14,427 bases of DNA from contig JAICJW010000061.1 in assembly GCA_025928215.1 (NCBI GenBank), positions 1 through 14,427 on the forward strand. Reading direction: 5' to 3'. Position 1 is the stretch's first letter. Each line of letters begins with the position of its first letter. Made by a program: the position numbers and the translations under genes. Shown here piece after piece: positions 6,415-13,244 of this stretch. The notes beneath the pieces were generated by a model. That model did no database searches. It saw nothing but the letters and a program-made list of their open reading frames with translations, and had not been told where the DNA came from. Origin of the DNA: Chloroflexia bacterium (GTDB lineage: Bacteria; Chloroflexota; Chloroflexia; Thermomicrobiales; JALYUS01).

Positions 6415-6783
6415 TTAGACGAGCCGACCGGCGACGATACCGAGATAGACCGCCACAAGTCCGACGACCGCGCTCCCCGCGACGTTCACCGCCGCCCGCA
6501 CGAGATCGCCCGCCTGCACCAGTTGGAACGATTCGAGCATCCACGATGAAAAGGTCGTGTACCCGCCAAGAAAGCCCGTGGAGAGGAGCAGGCGTACCTC
6601 CGGGTTTATCAGGTTGCGATCTACCGCGAGGGTCGTGACGAGACCGAGTGCGAATGCCCCCGTCACATTGATGACGAAGAGTGCGACGATGCTCGGCCCT
6701 GTCCGTTCGAGGATCCAGCCTTGGAGCAGGTACCGGCTAACCCCACCCAGCGCGGCGCCGACAGCGACGATGAGAACGCGCAC
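6415..6783 (-). CDS. crcB: Fluoride channel CrcB/FluC
   Basis: Small membrane protein of 122 aa forming a dual-topology dimeric fluoride channel that relieves fluoride toxicity. Four hydrophobic helices and all hallmark motifs are seen: GGVSRY near the N terminus, NVTGAFALG (pore Asn), and TGFLGGYTTFSSW (central Na site and Phe-box region). Start GTG 6783 is chosen because GGGAGGGG lies just before it and because an in-frame ATG at 6825 falls within the loop of the riboswitch terminator. Expression should be turned on by fluoride through the upstream aptamer and terminator. Convergent with DUF190. Confidence 0.93.
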   Translation of the reverse strand: MRVLIVAVGAALGGVSRYLLQGWILERTGPSIVALFVINVTGAFALGLVTTLAVDRNLINPEVRLLLSTGFLGGYTTFSSWMLESFQLVQAGDLVRAAVNVAGSAVVGLVAVYLGIVAGRLV

Positions 6784-6800
6784 ATCCCCTCCCGTCCAAT

Positions 6801-6840
6801 CAATAAAAATGCCTCTACGCGGCATGATGCCGGTAGAAGC
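6801..6840 (-). terminator. Intrinsic terminator of the fluoride riboswitch expression platform
   Basis: On the minus strand GCTTCTAC-CGGCA (6840-6828), loop TCA, TGCCG-C-GTAGAGGC (6824-6811): 13 paired bases with one G-T wobble and one bulged C, followed by ATTTTTATTG (6810-6801). The first arm overlaps the 3' strand of the aptamer pseudoknot, so the two folds exclude each other, as expected for a ligand-on switch. Confidence 0.85.
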
Positions 6841-6903
6841 TATCAGCCTCGGGCGGTCCGGGGCGGGTCGGTCTCAGTGGAGACACCGGCGAGCTTCATC
6901 GCC
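6832..6903 (-). ncRNA. Fluoride riboswitch (crcB motif) aptamer
   Basis: Minus-strand RNA upstream of crcB matching the crcB-motif core. P1 is GGCG (6903-6900) with CGCC (6891-6888), enclosing AUGAAGCU. The pseudoknot pairs GAAGCU (6897-6892) with AGCUUC (6841-6836). The conserved joining segment CUGAUAGCUUCUACC lies at 6846-6832. P2 can form from GUCUC (6884-6880) and GAGGC (6850-6846) with a long 29-nt loop; an alternative internal hairpin GUCUC-CACU-GAGAC is also possible. Fluoride binding should stabilise the pseudoknot and sequester the 5' arm of the following terminator. Family assignment is by eye from the known motif. Confidence 0.87.
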
Positions 6904-6909
6904 GACGGA

Positions 6910-6939
6910 GGTGTACCACGTTGCCCGCCAATGCGTCAA
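6910..6939 (-). promoter_or_regulatory. Sigma-70-like promoter for the fluoride riboswitch and crcB
   Basis: Minus strand -35 TTGACG (6939-6934), 18-nt spacer, -10 TACACC (6915-6910). The expected start, 7 nt further on, is G6903, the first base of the aptamer P1 stem. The -10 is a modest match; the exact fit to the aptamer start raises confidence. Confidence 0.55.
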
Positions 6940-7036
6940 TCAACCTATTACGCCGCTGCGGCGCACGCGAAATGACAGCGGCACGGGCGGTGTAGTATCC
7001 TGCTATCGGGTCCTGGGGAGAGGAGGGTCGCCGCGA

Positions 7037-7753
7037 ATGCAGCGTCAGCGTATTATCGCTATCGTGCCAGCATACAACGAAGCCGCGTCGCTGCCGCACG
7101 TCGTGCGGGATTTGCGGAGTAGTGCGCTCGATATAGACATCGTCGTCGTTGATGACGGCTCGAAGGACGACACGTCCGCCATCGCGCGGCGCCTCGGCGT
7201 CGCCGTCGTCACGCTCCCCTTCAACCTCGGCATCGGCGGGGCGCATCAGACGGGGTTCCAGTACGCCGTCGAGTGGGGCTACGATATCGCCGTGCAGTTC
7301 GATGGGGACGGCCAACATCTGGCACGCGAGATTCCCGCGCTGATCGCGCCCATCGAGGCAGGCGGTGTGGATGTCGTCGTCGGGTCGCGCTTCGCGATCA
7401 AGGAGCACGGCTATCGCGGGGGGCGCACGCGCCGGGCAGGCGGGGTCATGCTGTCCACGCTGATCCGTCTCCTCAGCGGGCATGTCTATACCGACGTAAC
7501 CTCCGGGTTCCGCGCGCTCAATGCCCGCGCCCTCCATGTCACGGCGGCTGATTACCCGCAGGACTTCCCGGAGCCGGAAAGCCTGCTCACCTTCCGGCGC
7601 TACAATCTGCGCGTCAGCGAAGTGCATACGGCGATGCAAGAGCGCGTCGGTGGCGTCTCATCTATCACCCTCTGGCGCTCCGCTTACTACATGATTAAGG
7701 TGACGCTCGCGCTCTGCATCGAGCGGCTGCGCGCGCCCCTGCGGGGTGTCTAG
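7037..7753 (+). CDS. GT2-family glycosyltransferase (polyprenyl-phosphate sugar synthase-like)
   Basis: Cytosolic-face glycosyltransferase of 238 aa that most likely moves a sugar from a nucleotide donor to a polyprenyl phosphate, as in dolichyl-phosphate-mannose-synthase-type enzymes. GT-A fold signs: IAIVPAYNEAASL at the N terminus, VVVDDGSKDDT (Asp39-Asp40), the NLGIGGA loop, and DGDGQH (89-94) as the DxD-type metal site. ERVGGVSSI near the C terminus is typical of this group. There is no C-terminal membrane domain. Start ATG 7037 follows AGGAGG (7021-7026) by 10 nt. The open frame continues far upstream through the riboswitch region, but that part lacks any family likeness. First gene of a five-gene + operon; the next gene, a DUF2304 membrane protein 2 nt downstream, is the usual partner of such enzymes. 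Confidence 0.9.
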   Translation: MQRQRIIAIVPAYNEAASLPHVVRDLRSSALDIDIVVVDDGSKDDTSAIARRLGVAVVTLPFNLGIGGAHQTGFQYAVEWGYDIAVQFDGDGQHLAREIPALIAPIEAGGVDVVVGSRFAIKEHGYRGGRTRRAGGVMLSTLIRLLSGHVYTDVTSGFRALNARALHVTAADYPQDFPEPESLLTFRRYNLRVSEVHTAMQERVGGVSSITLWRSAYYMIKVTLALCIERLRAPLRGV

Positions 7754-7755
7754 CG

Positions 7756-8163
7756 ATGGGCAGGATTGATCTCGTCGCCATTGTTGCGTCCGCCGTACTG
7801 CTCGGATACATCATCGAATCCGTGCGGCGGCGGCGGCTGCGCGAGGAATACTCGATCCTCTGGCTGGCGACGGCGGCGATCCTGCTGCTGCTCTCGCTCG
7901 TGCGGCCCGCGCTCGATATTATCGCCCATGCGCTCGGGATTACCGCGCCGGTGAACGCGCTCTTTGTCGTCGGGTTTGCCTTCACGACGATCATCCTGCT
8001 GCACTTTTCGACGGTCATCTCCCGCCTCTCGCGAGAGAACCGGGAACTGGCGCAGCGGTATGCGCTGCTTGTCTACCGCCTACAGCACGAGAAAACAGAG
8101 GCGCCACCGGGGAAGGAGCGGACGAACGACTTCGTTCCGGCCGCGACGCACGATGATTGCTGA
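7756..8163 (+). CDS. DUF2304 membrane protein, partner of the GT2
   Basis: 135-aa protein with three hydrophobic segments (about residues 5-22, 34-52, 66-86), a basic stretch RRRR after the first, and the family-like REEYSILWLATAAILLLLSL. After the last helix comes a charged, probably coiled-coil tail (SRLSRENRELAQRYALLVYRLQ). DUF2304 genes commonly sit directly beside GT2 polyprenyl-phosphate transferases. Here the gap is 2 nt and the ribosome site GGGGTG lies inside the end of the GT2 gene, so translation is probably coupled. Membrane anchoring or assistance of the GT2 is inferred; the biochemical function of the family is not established. Confidence 0.87.
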   Translation: MGRIDLVAIVASAVLLGYIIESVRRRRLREEYSILWLATAAILLLLSLVRPALDIIAHALGITAPVNALFVVGFAFTTIILLHFSTVISRLSRENRELAQRYALLVYRLQHEKTEAPPGKERTNDFVPAATHDDC

Positions 8164-8181
8164 TCTGATCGGAGAGATACG

Positions 8182-9138
8182 ATGAGCCAGTTCTGGGCGG
8201 ACAAGCGGGTGGTGGTTACCGGCGGGGCGGGCTTCCTCGGCTCGTTCGTCGTCGAGAAACTCGCGGAGCGAGAAGCTGGTGAGGTCTTCGTGCCCCGCAG
8301 GCGGGAGTATGACCTGCGCGAGAAAGAGGCGATCCAGCAACTGCTCGCCGATACGCGCCCAAACCTCATCATTCATCTCGCCGCGACGGTCGGCGGTATC
8401 GGGGCGAACCGCGCGCATCCCGCCGAGTACTTCTACGAGAACCTGATGATGGGCACGCAATTGCTGCACGAGTCATGGCGCGCAGGCGTGGAGAAGTTCG
8501 TCGCGGTCGGCACCGTCTGCTCATACCCGAAATACACACCGCTGCCTTTCAAGGAAGAGGATCTCTGGATGGGCTATCCGGAGGAGACGAACGCGCCGTA
8601 CGGCCTCGCGAAGAAAATGATGCTCGTGCAGAGTCAGGCATACCGGGAGCAGTACGGCTACGATAGCATCTTCCTTTTGCCCGTCAACCTCTACGGCCCG
8701 CGCGATAGTTTCGACTTACAGGACGCACATGTCATCCCGATGCTCGTCCGCAAGTTCATCGAGGCGAAACAGCGCGGCGATGACCATATCGTCGCGTGGG
8801 GTGACGGCTCGCCGACGCGCGAGTTCCTCTACGTCGAGGACGCCGCCGAGGGCCTCCTGCTCGCGGCGGAGCGGTATAACGAGAGTAATCCCGTCAATCT
8901 CGGCAGCGCATTCGAGATACAGATCAAGGAGTTGACACAGCGGATCGCTACCGCAACAGGCTTCGATGGCACCGTCTCCTGGGATACGAGCAAGCCGAAT
9001 GGCCAGCCGCGCCGCAAATTGGATGTGAGCAAGGCGGAGCAACTGTTCGGCTTCAAGAGCACCACACCCTTCGAGGAAGGGCTTCGACGCACGGTGGAGT
9101 GGTATCGCGGCCACCAGTCCGGCGCGGTGGCACGGTAG
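8182..9138 (+). CDS. fcl: GDP-L-fucose synthase-like NAD(P)-dependent epimerase/reductase
   Basis: Extended short-chain dehydrogenase of 318 aa, resembling GDP-L-fucose synthase (GDP-4-keto-6-deoxymannose epimerase/reductase). NADP site TGGAGFLG (residues 13-20). The family segment HLAATVGGIGAN is at 65-76. Active-site residues align with the E. coli enzyme at a constant offset of 4: Thr111 (for Ser107), Cys113, Tyr140, Lys144 and His183, in GTVCSYPK, PYGLAKK and AHVIP. Start ATG 8182 has GGAGAG 5 nt upstream. The Ser-to-Thr change keeps a hydroxyl. No GDP-mannose 4,6-dehydratase, which would make the substrate, is in the window; it may be elsewhere. A different nucleotide-deoxysugar product remains possible. 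Confidence 0.83.
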   Translation: MSQFWADKRVVVTGGAGFLGSFVVEKLAEREAGEVFVPRRREYDLREKEAIQQLLADTRPNLIIHLAATVGGIGANRAHPAEYFYENLMMGTQLLHESWRAGVEKFVAVGTVCSYPKYTPLPFKEEDLWMGYPEETNAPYGLAKKMMLVQSQAYREQYGYDSIFLLPVNLYGPRDSFDLQDAHVIPMLVRKFIEAKQRGDDHIVAWGDGSPTREFLYVEDAAEGLLLAAERYNESNPVNLGSAFEIQIKELTQRIATATGFDGTVSWDTSKPNGQPRRKLDVSKAEQLFGFKSTTPFEEGLRRTVEWYRGHQSGAVAR

Positions 9139-9210
9139 TGGACGCCGCGCGGATTCGCCCCGGTGGGATAGGGTGATGGACCGACGCTTCCGCCCGCAGA
9201 GAAGCGCCGC

Positions 9211-10506
9211 GTGATCCGGACATTCATCCGCGATAACGGCGTCCTCCTGTTGGCAACCATCGCCGTGACGCCCCTGTCGCTCTTCTTCTCGATCATCACC
9301 GCGCGCGTCCTCGGCCCCGCGCAATACGGGATACTCGCGGTGATGATCGCCATCCAACAAGTCCTCGCCCAGACGGTTGGCTCATTCTCGCTCGTCACGG
9401 CGAAATATGTTGCGGCGTATCGGGCGACGGATGATCAACCCGCCATCGCGGCATTCCTGCGGAGCATCCTACGGCTCATGATACAGGTGGGCGTCGTCAG
9501 CGTCCTCGTGCTGAGCGTGGCAAGCCCATTCATCCGCTCCTTCCTGCACCTCACGTCCGTCACAACAGTCGTCCTCGTCGGCCTGCTCTTCGCGGGAACG
9601 CTCGGGGTGGAAGTCACACGAGGGTTATTGCAGGGGCTCCATGCCTTCGGTCGGCTTGCCCTCAATCAGATTGCCGAGGCGGCAGTCCGCCTCGCGCTTG
9701 GCGTTGCGATCCTCGCGGCCGGGTTAGCGATCAACGGCGCGATCATCGCCTATCTCCTTGGCGTCCTCGCCGCGATTGCGCTGACTGTCCCACTCTTCCG
9801 GGTGATGACACGCGAGCCTGGGCCGCGGCCCCCGCTCGGGCCAATTATCGCCTTTTCACGCATGGTGATTGTCGTCGGAGCGTGCAACATCGCGCTGACG
9901 AACGCGGACCTTATCCTCGTCAAGCACTATTTTCCGCCAACTGATGCGGGGATTTACGCGGCCGTCGCGGCGTTCGGGCGTTTGCTGTACATCGCTTCGG
10001 TCGTCGTGTGGACGACAATGTTCCCGACGATCGCCGCGATCAACGCGGTTAAGGGCAACAGCGTCCGCCTGTTGCTGATGAATATCGGCGTGCTGCTCTT
10101 TTTCGCGGCGGGCGCGGTCATGATCCTGGCGCTATTCGGAGAGCCGCTGCTGCGCGGCTTGTATGGTGGCGCGTATGCACCTGGCGCGGGTCTGCTCGGC
10201 CTGTATGGCCTCTCGGTGCTGATCGCACTTCCGGTAAACTCGATCAATTTTTACCTCATGGCCCGCTCCCGGACGACGTTCGTTCCCATCTATATTACAG
10301 GCGTCTGCCTGCAGATCGGCATGATCGTCGCGTTCCATGGTTCGCTCCGGCAAGTCATCCTGGCGATGTGCGCGAGCAACGGTGCTATGCTCCTCAGCTA
10401 CATGCTCCTGCTGGGCATACCGCGTCTGCACACGCATTCCCGCCCCCCACAACAGCCTACGGCAATGGCAGGGAAGGCTTCATCGAACGGGGAGGGTCAG
10501 CATTGA
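9211..10506 (+). CDS. Wzx-like oligosaccharide flippase (MOP superfamily)
   Basis: Integral membrane protein of 431 aa with about 12 hydrophobic segments, of the polysaccharide-biosynthesis/MATE-like flippase type. The N terminus carries the typical ITARVLGPAQYGILAVMIA segment with the Gly-Pro-x-x-Tyr-Gly motif after the first helix. A later segment, SVLIALPVNSINFYLMARSR, resembles the equivalent part of other Wzx-like proteins. It probably flips a lipid-linked glycan unit across the membrane. GTG 9211 is the only start-like codon between the in-frame TAG at 9169 and the first helix. Its ribosome site is weak, and a 72-nt spacer separates it from the preceding gene. The stop overlaps the next gene's ATG (TGATG). 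Confidence 0.88.
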   Translation: MIRTFIRDNGVLLLATIAVTPLSLFFSIITARVLGPAQYGILAVMIAIQQVLAQTVGSFSLVTAKYVAAYRATDDQPAIAAFLRSILRLMIQVGVVSVLVLSVASPFIRSFLHLTSVTTVVLVGLLFAGTLGVEVTRGLLQGLHAFGRLALNQIAEAAVRLALGVAILAAGLAINGAIIAYLLGVLAAIALTVPLFRVMTREPGPRPPLGPIIAFSRMVIVVGACNIALTNADLILVKHYFPPTDAGIYAAVAAFGRLLYIASVVVWTTMFPTIAAINAVKGNSVRLLLMNIGVLLFFAAGAVMILALFGEPLLRGLYGGAYAPGAGLLGLYGLSVLIALPVNSINFYLMARSRTTFVPIYITGVCLQIGMIVAFHGSLRQVILAMCASNGAMLLSYMLLLGIPRLHTHSRPPQQPTAMAGKASSNGEGQH

Positions 10507-11339
10507 TGCGCCAGTTCACACGCAAACTTCTTCACATCTTTGGCAAGGAGGGTTCCTTGATGCGCGTTGCACGCAAACTCGCGGGCATGCGCTACGCACG
10601 GCCCGTCACAACGACATTGCTCCGTTGTGCATTCCTTCCGCGTATTCTCGCGTCGCCGTCGCAACGCCGCCATGTGCGCCGCTGGCTGCGTTCACTCCAC
10701 TCCGGCTATCTGCTCGAAACCGCGACCCCGTGGCTCGTCTTCGATGCGATTGACTACCTCGAACAACATCTGCGAATGCACAGCCGCGTCTTCGAGTACG
10801 GCAGCGGCGGATCCACCCTATTCTGGCTGCGGCACGGGGCGTCTTGCGTATCGGTCGAGCATGAGGCGAACTGGTATGCGCTGCTGCGGCCGCAACTGGC
10901 GCACGAGCCATCGGTAGATTATCGCTTCGTCGCGCCGGAGCCGGTCACCACGGAATGTCTGCCGCTCGACCCGGCCGATCCGGCCCAATACGCGTCCGCC
11001 GATCTGGCACTACGGGACTACACCTTCCGGGCCTATGCGTCCCAGATTGATGAGTTCGCGGATGGCTCCTTCGATGTGGTCTTGATTGATGGCCGCGCTC
11101 GCACATCATGCATCATGCACGCTGCACGAAAAGTGGCGACGAGCGGTATGCTCATTCTCGACAATGCCGAACGGTCATATTATACGGCGCAGGCGGGAGA
11201 TTTCCTGCGTGGCTTTTCGCGCACGCAATTTTCCGGCGTGAGCCCCTGCGGCACGGAAATGTCGCGCACCGATATTTACGTGCGCGATCCTGATGCCGTA
11301 GCCGGTTCATCCCCGATTGTTCGCCCCCTCGACGGATGA
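10506..11339 (+). CDS. Class I SAM-dependent methyltransferase-like protein of the polysaccharide locus
   Basis: 277-aa protein with a Rossmann methyltransferase fold. Motif I is VFEYGSGGSTLFWL, the acidic strand end is SVEHEANWY, the post-III strand is VVLIDGRARTS, and GMLILDNAERSYY follows. A glycan-modifying role is inferred from the operon. ATG 10506 overlaps the flippase stop and has GGAGGG 9 nt upstream (10491-10496). A second in-frame ATG at 10560 has an even better AAGGAGG (10545-10551, 8 nt away) and would remove 18 residues, so the start is uncertain. The last 33 nt overlap the end of the convergent GT4 gene. Confidence 0.8.
   Translation: MRQFTRKLLHIFGKEGSLMRVARKLAGMRYARPVTTTLLRCAFLPRILASPSQRRHVRRWLRSLHSGYLLETATPWLVFDAIDYLEQHLRMHSRVFEYGSGGSTLFWLRHGASCVSVEHEANWYALLRPQLAHEPSVDYRFVAPEPVTTECLPLDPADPAQYASADLALRDYTFRAYASQIDEFADGSFDVVLIDGRARTSCIMHAARKVATSGMLILDNAERSYYTAQAGDFLRGFSRTQFSGVSPCGTEMSRTDIYVRDPDAVAGSSPIVRPLDG
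10545..10551 (+). promoter_or_regulatory. Second ribosome binding site inside the methyltransferase 5' end
   Basis: AAGGAGG 8 nt before in-frame ATG 10560. It competes with the coupled start at 10506 and leaves the N terminus of the methyltransferase undecided. Confidence 0.5.
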
Positions 11340-12530
11340 AATCCGCTCCGGGAAAAGACGCCCGACCGCCTGTTCAAGGCCTTTCACGCTTTCCTCGACA
11401 CGGAATCGTTCGATCATTTTGCGGGATGCCTCGCCCATCGCTCGCATGCGTTCCGGCGATTCCAGCACAGAGATGATCTTCTCCGCGAGTATGGCCGGAT
11501 CATTCGCCGGGACGACGAAGCCGTTTTTTCCATCATGGACGACGTCCACGGACGCGCCAACCCGGTCGGTCGTAATCACCGGGAGGCCACAGGCCATTGC
11601 CTCATTGAGCACCAGCCCCCAGACTTCCTCATACGACGGCAGGACGAAGAGATCGGCCAGGGCGTAGTACCGCGGCATCTCAAAGACATCCACCATGCCC
11701 GCAAATATGACATCGGCCACTTCATGCGCGCGAACGTACTGCCGCAGGGCCTCTTCCTCCATGCCGTAGCCGACGAGGAGAAGGCCCACATCGGGCACCT
11801 CCCGCTTGACGCGCGCGAATGCCTCGATCAGCGTCCGGGGGCCTTTACGCTCAATCAGTTGCCCGACGTAGAGGATCACGCGGGGCGTGGCCACGCCGAG
11901 CCGCGCACGCAAGGCATCGGTTTCGGCGGGCGCGATGGCATCATGCGCGTCGCGGAAATAGTCAACATCCACCGTATTGAAGGAGAGCGCGACCTTCTCC
12001 GCGGGGGCGCCGAGCATCTCCAGATATTCCTTCGCGCGCGTGCCATAGGCGATGTAGCCGCGTGCGCCCCGGACGATCAATTTGACGAGCGGGAGCGAGA
12101 GCGTCCGCCGCCAACTCGGCTCATTGACCGTACTGCCGCTCCAGACGATGTAGGGGCGGTGGGTCAGCGCGCAATAGAGGAAGGCGACCTGCGCGGTAAA
12201 AGAGTCCCATCCCGCGCTAATCAGCACGTCGAATCCGTCACGCCGGAGAGCGGCGAGGATAGTCGGGTTGATGAAATAGGTGAAAAGGTCCTTGCCGCGG
12301 AAGTGGATACGGAGATGCGGCAGGATGGTATAGCGGAACTTGCCTTCCGGCGAGACCTTCCAGCGGCGGTTGGCGTCGGTCTCGCTATAGAAGTAGACGT
12401 GCAGATCAATTCCCGGCTGCTCCGCAAGCGCCGCGAAGAGCGGCACGACGTGCGGCGAGACGATGTTGTGCAGCATCGCCACGCGGACGGGGCGCGTGGT
12501 CCTCGCCGCGTGAGAACGCCGCCCCCTCAC
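11307..12530 (-). CDS. GT4-family glycosyltransferase
   Basis: GT-B retaining glycosyltransferase of 407 aa. The N-terminal acceptor domain begins with VRVAMLHNIVSPHVVPLFAAL. The C-terminal donor domain has LYVGQLIERKGPRTLIEAF, LLVGYGMEEEALR, and the Ex7E motif in EEVWGLVLNEAMACGLPVI. It adds a sugar to a growing cell-surface glycan; specificity cannot be read. Start GTG 12530 overlaps the stop of the upstream methyltransferase by 4 nt (GTGA), pointing to coupled translation. ATG 12476, just before MLHN, is an alternative that would remove 18 mostly basic residues. The 3' end overlaps the methyltransferase gene on the other strand by 33 nt. Confidence 0.9.
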   Translation of the reverse strand: MRGRRSHAARTTRPVRVAMLHNIVSPHVVPLFAALAEQPGIDLHVYFYSETDANRRWKVSPEGKFRYTILPHLRIHFRGKDLFTYFINPTILAALRRDGFDVLISAGWDSFTAQVAFLYCALTHRPYIVWSGSTVNEPSWRRTLSLPLVKLIVRGARGYIAYGTRAKEYLEMLGAPAEKVALSFNTVDVDYFRDAHDAIAPAETDALRARLGVATPRVILYVGQLIERKGPRTLIEAFARVKREVPDVGLLLVGYGMEEEALRQYVRAHEVADVIFAGMVDVFEMPRYYALADLFVLPSYEEVWGLVLNEAMACGLPVITTDRVGASVDVVHDGKNGFVVPANDPAILAEKIISVLESPERMRAMGEASRKMIERFRVEESVKGLEQAVGRLFPERISSVEGANNRG

Positions 12531-13243
12531 CGCTTCACCGCCGTGACGATCACATCGCTGCTGAGCATCGTCAGCCAGGCGCGGCGCGGCGCGGCGAAAA
12601 CTCCGGAGTTCGCACGCGCCGTGACACGGAAGCCCGCGTCCTCACACAGTCGTGTCAGACTACGTACGGTGAAGTAGTGGCAGGTGCCGCCGTCCCAGCC
12701 GATCTGCTTCGAGGTCACCGGGAAAGTGCCGAAAAGGAGACGCAGCCGGTGAACGATGAACGCGATGTTCGGCACCTGCACGATGCAGACACCGCCGGGC
12801 GCGAGGAGGCGGTGGAACTCGCGCATCACGTCGTGCGGGTCGGCGGGGATAAATTCCAGCGCGGCCACACAGGTAATCGTGTCAAAATGCGCGTCCGGAT
12901 AGGGGAGTCTCCGCCCAATATCCGCGACGATGAAGGTCGCTGGCCGCCCCTTTTCCTGGGCGCGCTGGTTCGCTTGCGCGACGCGTGATGGGGCGATATC
13001 AACACCATGAACCGTATCGTGCTGATCCGCGACCATGAGCGCGAGATCTCCTACGCCGCAACCAACATCGAGGAATCGCCCTCCTCCGGTGAGCAGCGCC
13101 GCGACCGCCCTCTCTCGGTGAAGCGAGAATCGCTCGAACGGCTTGAACCACCACCCGTACGACGGTTGGTAGCCACTCGTGTACGTCTCCTCGAAAAACG
13201 CTTGCCGATCGCTGTTCACTTCGGTCACACCCTCACCTCGCAT
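12527..13243 (-). CDS. Class I SAM-dependent methyltransferase
   Basis: Methyltransferase of about 238 aa of the UbiE/Methyltransf_11 type. SAM-binding motif I is FLDVGCGVGDLAL, followed by VHGVDIAPSRVAQA, the motif II region HFDTITCVAALEFIP, and motif III APGGVCIVQVPN. A YTSGYQPSYGWWFKPFERF segment precedes the fold and may help define the substrate site. ATG 13243 is 1 nt after the stop of the upstream GT4 gene (TGAGATG). GTG 13228 has the better ribosome site (GAGGTG, 5-nt spacing) and would be 5 residues shorter. An ATG at 13279 would overlap the GT4 gene. A role in O-methylating a sugar or glycan end is inferred from its place between two GT4 genes. Confidence 0.87.
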   Translation of the reverse strand: MRGEGVTEVNSDRQAFFEETYTSGYQPSYGWWFKPFERFSLHRERAVAALLTGGGRFLDVGCGVGDLALMVADQHDTVHGVDIAPSRVAQANQRAQEKGRPATFIVADIGRRLPYPDAHFDTITCVAALEFIPADPHDVMREFHRLLAPGGVCIVQVPNIAFIVHRLRLLFGTFPVTSKQIGWDGGTCHYFTVRSLTRLCEDAGFRVTARANSGVFAAPRRAWLTMLSSDVIVTAVKR

Positions 13244-13244
13244 C

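Noticed and set aside
6784..6825. Upstream ATG start for crcB at 6825
   Set aside because: Lies in the terminator loop; the resulting N-terminal residues are unlike CrcB, and GTG 6783 has the ribosome site.
6973..6998. Promoter for the GT2 operon (TGACAG ... TAGTAT)
   Set aside because: The spacer would be only 14 nt; no convincing alternative -35 was found.
6557..7036. Long in-frame 5' extension of the GT2 gene
   Set aside because: Runs antisense through crcB and its riboswitch, has no GT2 likeness, and a good ribosome site precedes ATG 7037.
11535..12677. 380-codon open frame on the plus strand opposite the GT4 gene
   Set aside because: His/Arg/Asp/Glu-rich product without family signatures; it is the antisense shadow of a gene with clear GT-B motifs.
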